Both the position numbers and the translations under genes were made by a program. The notes below the pieces were generated by a model. It saw nothing but the letters and a program-made list of their open reading frames with translations, ran no database searches and had not been told where the DNA came from. A stretch of DNA of 26,511 nucleotides from an uncultured Lachnospiraceae bacterium (GTDB lineage Bacteria > Bacillota > Clostridia > Lachnospirales > Lachnospiraceae), in the NCBI GenBank assembly GCA_949051815.1, contig CARQVR010000044.1, positions 1 through 26,511 on the forward strand, read 5' to 3'. Position 1 is the stretch's first letter. Each line of letters starts with the position of its first letter. Shown one piece after another: positions 23,689-26,511 of this stretch.

Positions 23689-24690
23689 ATGGCGGCACAG
23701 GCAAATACGGCGGGGACAAAAAAAGGATTCCTGCAATGGGCAAGGAGCAGAAGAGGGCAGCAGATCATCATTATTGTTGCGTTTATGATTATTCCGCTCG
23801 CTCTGCTATTTACATTTACATATCTTCCGTTCGGGGAGATGGTCGGATTCAGTTTTTATAAGATGAAATATGTGGGAAAGAGAACATTTGTGGGCTGGAA
23901 AAATTATGCCAGCGTATTCAGCAGAAAGGACTGCTTCGGCGCTTTGAAGCTGAGCCTGTATTATATGGGCGGTTCCGTGGTGCAGCTTGTACTGGCGCTG
24001 TATCTGGCCACGGTTTTAAGTTTTAAAGTAAAAGGCGGCAATATTTTTAAGGGCTTTATGTTTTTCCCTTATCTGATCAACGGTATTGCCATCGGTTTTA
24101 TTTTCAAATTCTTCTACACCAGAGGTTTCGTGTTCGACACGGTTCTCCAGTGGTGTGGATTTCAGTTAGACAATCTTCCTTATTGGTTGAAAGACCAGAG
24201 TATTAATAATATATCCCTTGTGGGCACGTCCGTGTGGCGGTATTTCGGACAGAATATGGTGCTCTTTATCGGGGCAATCATGTCGGTGGACTCCGAGCTG
24301 TACGAGGCGGCGATGCTTGACGGCGCCAACCGGCTCGAACAGTTCCGATACATTATTCTGCCGAGCATCAAGACGATTGTAACGCTGAACGTGATCCTGT
24401 CTATCACCGGTTCCTTAAGCGCTTTCGAACCGCCTTATGTCATCACTAGCGGCGCCAACGGAACAGGCACTTATTTCGTGGTAATGAACGAGATTGCGCA
24501 TACCCAGCAGAAAGTAGGTCTGGCTTCGGCCATGGCGGTGGTGCTGCTGCTGATCATCTTTGCGGCTACGATTTTACAGAAGCTCTTCTTCAAATATGTG
24601 TTCAGGAGCGCGGAGGACGAGGATTTCGGCGCGGCAAAGAAGCGCGAAAGACAGCTTGCAAAATACGCGGCCAGAAAGGAGAGGAGATAA
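23689..24690 (+). CDS. Sugar ABC transporter permease (MalF/UgpA type)
   Basis: A 333-residue inner-membrane permease with about six helices, the first at IIIIVAFMIIPLALLFTFTY (about 25-45). The cytoplasmic EAA loop that docks the ATPase is seen as EAAMLDGANRLEQFRYIILP (about 206). The C-terminal tail is basic, ending in KYAARKERR. AGGAGGGT lies just upstream of the ATG. Its stop codon directly touches the start of the second permease (TAAATG), so the two are coupled. No ATPase gene is present in the visible operon; a shared MsmK-type ATPase elsewhere is the usual solution in related bacteria. Confidence 0.93.
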   Translation: MAAQANTAGTKKGFLQWARSRRGQQIIIIVAFMIIPLALLFTFTYLPFGEMVGFSFYKMKYVGKRTFVGWKNYASVFSRKDCFGALKLSLYYMGGSVVQLVLALYLATVLSFKVKGGNIFKGFMFFPYLINGIAIGFIFKFFYTRGFVFDTVLQWCGFQLDNLPYWLKDQSINNISLVGTSVWRYFGQNMVLFIGAIMSVDSELYEAAMLDGANRLEQFRYIILPSIKTIVTLNVILSITGSLSAFEPPYVITSGANGTGTYFVVMNEIAHTQQKVGLASAMAVVLLLIIFAATILQKLFFKYVFRSAEDEDFGAAKKRERQLAKYAARKERR

Positions 24691-25539
24691 ATGACGGTAT
24701 TACAGAAAATCGTACATTATTTAGCGATTGTTTTAAAATATTTATCACTTGTGTTTTTTTCCTTCATGGCGGTACTGCCGGTCGTTTCCTGTGTGATCAC
24801 GGCGTTTAAGTCGGAGGAGGAGTATCAGAATACAAATGTCATGACCCTGCCCCAGAGCTGGCTGAATCCGGATAACTTTTTGCAGGCGTTTGACAGGGCG
24901 AATATGGGCCGGGCGTTTCTCAACTCGACCATTATTCTGGTGAGCGTGCTGGTTGTTTCGGTGCTGGTGGGCACTTCGCTGGCTTATGTCCTGAACCGTT
25001 TTAAGTTTCCGGGCAACGGCCTGATCCGGAACCTGTTCCTCTTTGCCACACTGCTTCCCGGTATCGCCATGCAGATCGCGGTTTACGGAATCATGGATTC
25101 CCTGAACTTTATTAACTCTCTGCCCGGTTATATCATCATGATGTGCGGCACGGACGTCATTGCGATCTACATTTACATTCAGTTTTTCGAAAATATAAGC
25201 GTGTCTCTCGATGAATCGGCGATCATCGACGGGGCGTCCTACTTCACGATCTATCATAAGATTCTTCTGCCTCTGTTAAAGCCGGCCATCGTGACGGCGT
25301 GCATCTTAAAGGGCGTGGGCACTTATAACGAGTATTACTGTGCGAATCTGTATTTGCAGAATAAGAAGCTGCTGCCCACCGTGGCAACCAGCCTTTACAC
25401 CTTTGTGGGTCCGCTGGGAAGTAAGTACAATCTGATCTGTGCAGGCGTGATTATATCCCTGCTTCCGGCGCTGATCGTGTTCATTCTGTTCCAGAAGCAG
25501 ATTTACAGCGGTATGACAGCCGGTTCTGTCAAAGGTTAA
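24691..25539 (+). CDS. Sugar ABC transporter permease (MalG/UgpE type)
   Basis: A 282-residue second permease with six expected helices; the first is LSLVFFSFMAVLPVVSCVI (about 19-37). The EAA-type loop reads DESAIIDGASYFTIYHKILL (about 174). Length and layout are those of the MalG group. It starts on the base after the stop of the first permease; the ribosome site AAAGGAGAGGAG is inside the upstream gene. Two strong hairpins follow it, then the epimerase promoter. Confidence 0.93.
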   Translation: MTVLQKIVHYLAIVLKYLSLVFFSFMAVLPVVSCVITAFKSEEEYQNTNVMTLPQSWLNPDNFLQAFDRANMGRAFLNSTIILVSVLVVSVLVGTSLAYVLNRFKFPGNGLIRNLFLFATLLPGIAMQIAVYGIMDSLNFINSLPGYIIMMCGTDVIAIYIYIQFFENISVSLDESAIIDGASYFTIYHKILLPLLKPAIVTACILKGVGTYNEYYCANLYLQNKKLLPTVATSLYTFVGPLGSKYNLICAGVIISLLPALIVFILFQKQIYSGMTAGSVKG

Positions 25540-25548
25540 TGTGAAAAA

Positions 25549-25642
25549 CGCGAAAAGTACTTCTAAAGCTTGGCAGCAAAGGCTGCCTCGCTAAGAAGTA
25601 CTAAGTTTCGCGTAGGAGAATGCCTGAAATGCGGCATTCTCC
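25549..25642. repeat. Two tandem perfect hairpins downstream of the importer operon
   Basis: Hairpin one pairs CGCGAAA (25549-25555) with TTTCGCG (25606-25612) and AGTACTTCT (25556-25564) with AGAAGTACT (25594-25602); inside, GGCAGC (25572-25577) pairs with GCTGCC (25582-25587). Hairpin two pairs GGAGAATGCC (25615-25624) with GGCATTCTCC (25633-25642). No T run follows, so it is not a standard terminator. It may block 3' decay or be a mobile palindromic repeat. Confidence 0.55.
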
Positions 25643-25703
25643 GTCGATTATGGTAAAATGGTAATAATGTACAAAAAATGAAGTTAATTTAAGTAAAGAT
25701 GCT

Positions 25704-25717
25704 GGTTTTATAAAACC
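25704..25717. promoter_or_regulatory. Perfect 14-bp palindrome beside the epimerase promoter
   Basis: GGTTTTATAAAACC is perfectly self-complementary and ends 3 bases before the -35 box of the epimerase promoter. It is a candidate operator. It has no copy at the lacI promoter. Confidence 0.5.
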
Positions 25718-25720
25718 TGG

Positions 25721-25748
25721 TTGACATTAGAGAAAATTACCTTATAAT
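25721..25748 (+). promoter_or_regulatory. Promoter of the epimerase gene
   Basis: Perfect TTGACA (25721-25726), 16 bases, perfect TATAAT (25743-25748). The region 25737-25752 matches the lacI promoter exactly over 16 bases. A TTAACAGTTAA palindrome (25753-25763) lies at the predicted transcription start. Confidence 0.8.
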
Positions 25749-25859
25749 TTAATTAACAGTTAAGTTATTTCGCTCGTTTTAAGCTAAATATTAAGCCGGA
25801 AACGAGCGAAATCGTATATGAGGGTATATAAAAACGGGAGACAGAGGAGGGGTAAAACC

Positions 25860-26511
25860 ATGATGGTGGAGGAGATCAGAAGCCATTTGACAGACTGCAT
25901 CATTCCTTTCTGGAAGGGACTTCGGGATGATGTAAACGGCGGTTATACGGGCTACATGGATTATGATCTGAAACGGGACGAAAAGGCGGTGAAGGGCTGT
26001 ATCTTAAACAGCCGGATCACATGGTTTTTCGCAAACGCTTACATGGCGCTTAAGGATGAGTCGCTGCTTGCAGAGGCGCGGCACGGCTACGAATTTATGC
26101 GCAAATACTGTGTGGATCAGGAGAAGGGCGGTGTATACTGGTCGGTACGTTACGACGGCACGCCGGAGGACACCACGAAGCACACGTACAATCAGGCTTT
26201 TTCCATCTATGCACTCGCGTCTTACTATGATGCGGCGAAGGACGAGAGCGCGCTGGAGCTGGCTATGGAGCTGTTTCATATCATCGAGGAGCGCTGCATG
26301 GACGAGATCGGCTACAAGGAGGCGTTCGACCGGACGTTTCAGGAGATCGAGAACGATAAGCTCTCCGAGAACGGTGTGATTGCCGATAAAACGATGAACA
26401 CCCTGCTCCATGTGTTCGAGGCGTACACGGAGCTTTACCGGGTCAGCGGAGACGGAGCGGTGAAGGAGCGGCTGAAATGGATTCTCGACACCATCGCGGA
26501 GAAGATTTATA
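25860..26511 (+). CDS. Cellobiose 2-epimerase / N-acylglucosamine 2-epimerase family (partial)
   Basis: The first 217 codons of an (alpha/alpha)6-barrel sugar epimerase; the 3' end lies beyond the window. The start MMVEEIRSHLTDCIIPFW, the block GCILNSRITWFFANAYM and KHTYNQAFSIYALASYY closely resemble cellobiose 2-epimerases such as that of Ruminococcus albus (recalled, not searched). These convert the reducing-end glucose of cellobiose to mannose, or that of mannobiose to glucose, feeding GH130 phosphorylases. There is no signal peptide, so it is cytoplasmic. GAGGAGGGG lies 7 bases before the ATG. It has its own promoter, shared in sequence with lacI. A generic GlcNAc 2-epimerase is less likely. 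Confidence 0.87.
   Translation, partial: MMVEEIRSHLTDCIIPFWKGLRDDVNGGYTGYMDYDLKRDEKAVKGCILNSRITWFFANAYMALKDESLLAEARHGYEFMRKYCVDQEKGGVYWSVRYDGTPEDTTKHTYNQAFSIYALASYYDAAKDESALELAMELFHIIEERCMDEIGYKEAFDRTFQEIENDKLSENGVIADKTMNTLLHVFEAYTELYRVSGDGAVKERLKWILDTIAEKIY

Overview
The window looks like chromosomal DNA of a Gram-positive gut anaerobe of the class Clostridia, most likely Lachnospiraceae. The evidence is: a lipoprotein-anchored sugar-binding protein with a long acidic Ala/Glu linker, ABC sugar permeases with no ATPase gene beside them, a His-less HPr-like protein, a GAAC-N4-GTTC type (Gram-positive) LexA operator, purine-rich AGGAGG ribosome sites, and TTGACA/TATAAT promoters throughout. I found no tRNA, rRNA, CRISPR array, transposase or phage gene. 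This placement is inference from protein style, not from a marker gene.

Layout. 1-104: tail of an unrecognised gene. 379-3038: a GH31 alpha-xylosidase gene translationally coupled to a single-domain PAS protein. 3124-4134 (-): asnA. 4303-6327: a chemotaxis receptor with its own promoter. 6438-7835 (-): a sodium:neurotransmitter-type symporter. 8076-10468: a DNA-repair cassette (radical SAM protein plus its conserved partner) whose promoter lies between two identical LexA/DinR boxes. 10708-10932: HPr-like protein without the active-site histidine. 11205-13697: DinG/Rad3-type helicase with an N-terminal Cas4-like nuclease domain. 14196-15506: GH13 amylase-family enzyme. 15506-15665: a compact multi-helix inverted-repeat element. 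15696-19607: promoter, 37-codon leader ORF, terminator-like hairpin, then two ABC exporter half-transporters that form an asymmetric heterodimer. 19775-20809 and 20800-21714 (-): convergent LacI and AraC regulators whose 3' ends share one palindrome. 22111-25539: sugar-binding lipoprotein and two permeases. 25860-end: a cellobiose 2-epimerase-like enzyme, cut by the window edge.

How the parts fit. The right end reads as a beta-linked disaccharide or manno-oligosaccharide uptake and processing locus: LacI and AraC regulators, importer, and an epimerase that in related bacteria converts cellobiose or mannobiose for later phosphorolysis. The lacI and epimerase promoters share a 16-bp identical block over the -10 box, with the same -35 and spacing, which suggests one regulator acts on both. 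The middle holds two genome-maintenance units (SOS-type cassette and helicase-nuclease). The most interesting regulatory pieces are the doubly operated SOS promoter, the leader-peptide attenuator of the exporter, and the structured element at 15506-15665.
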